Part shown: piece after piece, positions 5,453-6,321 of the stretch
How positions within the stretch are numbered: position 1 is the first letter of the stretch
How the letters are laid out: each line of letters starts with the position of its first letter
NCBI RefSeq assembly: GCF_937877005.1
Contig: NZ_CALEFV010000125.1
Coordinates: forward strand, 1 to 6,321
DNA length: 6,321 nt
From: an uncultured Fibrobacter sp.
GTDB lineage: Bacteria > Fibrobacterota > Fibrobacteria > Fibrobacterales > Fibrobacteraceae
Reading direction: 5' to 3'
The notes under the pieces: model-generated
The model's database searches: none
What the model saw: the letters and a program-made list of their open reading frames with translations, nothing else
What the model was told of the DNA's origin: nothing
Program-made: the position numbers and the translations under genes

Positions 5453-5474
5453 ATTTTGAAATTTTTGTCAAGTC
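5434..5474 (-). terminator. Terminator-like hairpin after the ACT gene, formed by the element end
   Basis: AAAATGGCT (5434-5442) and AGCCATTTT (5449-5457) are perfect 9-bp inverted repeats with loop TGACAG, flanked by A and T runs, so it can act in both directions. The minus-strand reading ends in ATTTTATA, 41 bp after the ACT gene stop. GTCAAGTC (5467-5474) can instead pair with GGCTTGAC (5439-5446). Confidence 0.6.
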
Positions 5475-5497
5475 CCTTCCGTATTTTTTTTGAAATA

Positions 5498-5758
5498 TCA
5501 CACCACGTCATATCCCGCATCAGACAAGACTTTCAGCGCTTTCTCGAAATTTTCGGCTTTCACAAGGATATAATCCGTATTGAATGTGGATACTGCAAAA
5601 ATAGTATTTTGGGGTACATCATCTGTTTTGCATACGAGGGATATTTCTTCGTCGGTCTTGCCAATAAATACGTCTCTATCGAGAGCGACAAGGGGCCCAG
5701 CTCTGGATGGCAGAAAAGAACAGCCTGTAAGACACAAGCCCGAACTTGATAAGGCCAC
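5498..5758 (-). CDS. ACT-domain protein of the COG3603 / ACT_7 (CASTOR-like) type, apparently with an internal deletion (86 aa)
   Basis: Two blocks match this small ACT family, which is usually about 120-130 residues: FIGKTDEEISLVC plus DDVPQN (31-51), and IFAVSTFNTDYILVKAEN through LSDAGY (53-83). Between them the family normally has about 38 residues, including the GWRAFRIQG and LDFSLIGIL motifs. Here Thr52 is followed directly by Ile53, an in-frame loss at about 5602/5603. The N-terminal 25 residues do not match the family. LTGC at 10-13 resembles a lipobox but there is no basic start and the family is cytoplasmic. The start is GTG at 5758, 1 nt after the RseP stop; an in-frame TGA 9 nt upstream excludes an earlier start. 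The family is thought to bind amino acids. This copy is probably non-functional or misassembled. Confidence 0.65.
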   Translation of the reverse strand: MALSSSGLCLTGCSFLPSRAGPLVALDRDVFIGKTDEEISLVCKTDDVPQNTIFAVSTFNTDYILVKAENFEKALKVLSDAGYDVV

Positions 5759-5759
5759 C

Positions 5760-6321
5760 TTATTTCAAGAACAGCGAGAGCTTGCCGAAGTCAAGAATCG
5801 TGATAAACACGAAGAAGCTGATGAAGAAGGCCGCGGCAACGTTTTGAATGACGGTCTGCGTCTTTGTCGAAAGCGGCTTGCCACGCAGCTTTTCGATACC
5901 GAGGAACATGAGGAGGCCGCCGTCGGTAATCGCGAGCGGAAGCAGGTTCATGACGCCCAGGTTAATGCTGATAAGAGCGAGCAACATCAAAAAGTCTTGG
6001 AAGCCGCTCATCCACACGTTACCCATCACGGCCACGATGGAAACCGGACCGGAGAAGGCATCGACCTTGACCTGCCCCTGGAACATGCGCTTGAAATAGC
6101 GGAAAATACTCGTGGTCATTTTCCAGCTGGTGGCGCAAGTTTTCGTGAAAGCTTCCACAGGACCGCGGCGCACAATTTTTGTTTCGCGGAAGAGCACATA
6201 GCCCATCTGGATGCCGACCATGTAGCGCTTGTAATCTTCGTTGTAAACCGGCGTGAGAGAATTGGTAAGCGTATCGCCGTTACGGATAACGGTGATGTTT
6301 ACGGGTTCGCCCTTGCTGCCG
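5760..6321 (-). CDS. rseP: RseP, membrane-embedded zinc metalloprotease (site-2 protease), C-terminal part
   Basis: The frame is open to the right edge (5' end outside the window); 186 residues are visible. RseP cleaves transmembrane anti-sigma factors and remnant signal peptides inside the inner membrane. The first part is the end of a PDZ domain (EPVNITVIRNGDTL, then LTPVYN). Then comes the M50 C-terminal core: GPVSIVAVMG, a hydrophobic helix (FLMLLALISINLGVMNLLPL), and the DGG motif carrying the third zinc ligand Asp, followed by IEKLRGKPLS and a final membrane helix ending FLK. The motif reads ITDGGLL where E. coli has VLDGGHL: the Asp is kept, the neighbours differ. The HExxH site would be upstream. 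The ACT gene follows within 1 nt. Confidence 0.85.
   Translation of the reverse strand, partial: GSKGEPVNITVIRNGDTLTNSLTPVYNEDYKRYMVGIQMGYVLFRETKIVRRGPVEAFTKTCATSWKMTTSIFRYFKRMFQGQVKVDAFSGPVSIVAVMGNVWMSGFQDFLMLLALISINLGVMNLLPLAITDGGLLMFLGIEKLRGKPLSTKTQTVIQNVAAAFFISFFVFITILDFGKLSLFLK

Noticed and set aside
5498..5758. Small lipoprotein, based on LTGC near the N-terminus
   Set aside because: There is no basic n-region, the hydrophobic stretch is short, and the body of the protein matches a cytoplasmic ACT family.

Overview
The window most likely comes from a Fibrobacter species (phylum Fibrobacterota, fibre-degrading gut bacteria). It carries FISUMP lipoproteins (Fibrobacter succinogenes major paralogous domain), a TIGR02147 protein (a family greatly expanded in Fibrobacter) and a Fibrobacter-type multidomain lipoprotein. 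All credible genes lie on the minus strand, so transcription runs from high to low coordinates. Base 1 falls exactly at a 55-bp repeat and the last gene runs off the right edge, so this looks like a complete metagenomic or draft contig with both ends cut by assembly.

Layout from right to left, in the direction of transcription. (1) 5760-6321 is the C-terminal part of the membrane protease RseP. A small ACT-domain gene (5498-5758) follows after 1 nt and appears to have lost about 38 internal residues. (2) At 5429-5474 there is a solitary end of a repeated element that also forms a terminator-like hairpin. Beyond it lies a 5'-truncated lysA (diaminopimelate decarboxylase) fragment (5130-5417) with its own terminator (5070-5099). 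(3) A TIGR02147 putative regulator (4109-4942) and a 582-residue lipoprotein (2355-4103) form a tight two-gene operon, with a promoter candidate upstream and a strong terminator downstream. (4) 2047-2289 is a complete 243-bp MITE-like element with 25-bp terminal inverted repeats and no transposase. (5) 56-2046 holds a FISUMP array: a 3' fragment of one gene, an intact collagen-like FISUMP lipoprotein (752-1927), and a second FISUMP lipoprotein gene that has an in-frame amber codon and is cut off by another copy of the element end.

The most informative structure is the relation between element and FISUMP genes. The 5' part of a FISUMP gene (56-735) and a FISUMP 3' fragment (1943-2046) both abut element ends, and both carry the same 8 bp (AAAGCCAC on the plus strand) at the junction. 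Joined through one copy of those 8 bp they give one continuous, in-phase FISUMP protein. This is what an insertion with an 8-bp target duplication leaves, except that the halves are in permuted order, with the intact FISUMP gene between them. A tandem duplication or circular unit of about 2235 bp, recombination through element copies, or an assembly loop would each explain it.

The same element end, followed by the same 8 bp (ATTTTGAA), recurs next to the lysA breakpoint. The window therefore reads as three blocks joined at element ends. The element ends also seem to have functional effects: they build two terminator hairpins and provide an outward-facing TTGACA that could act as a -35 box for the intact FISUMP gene.
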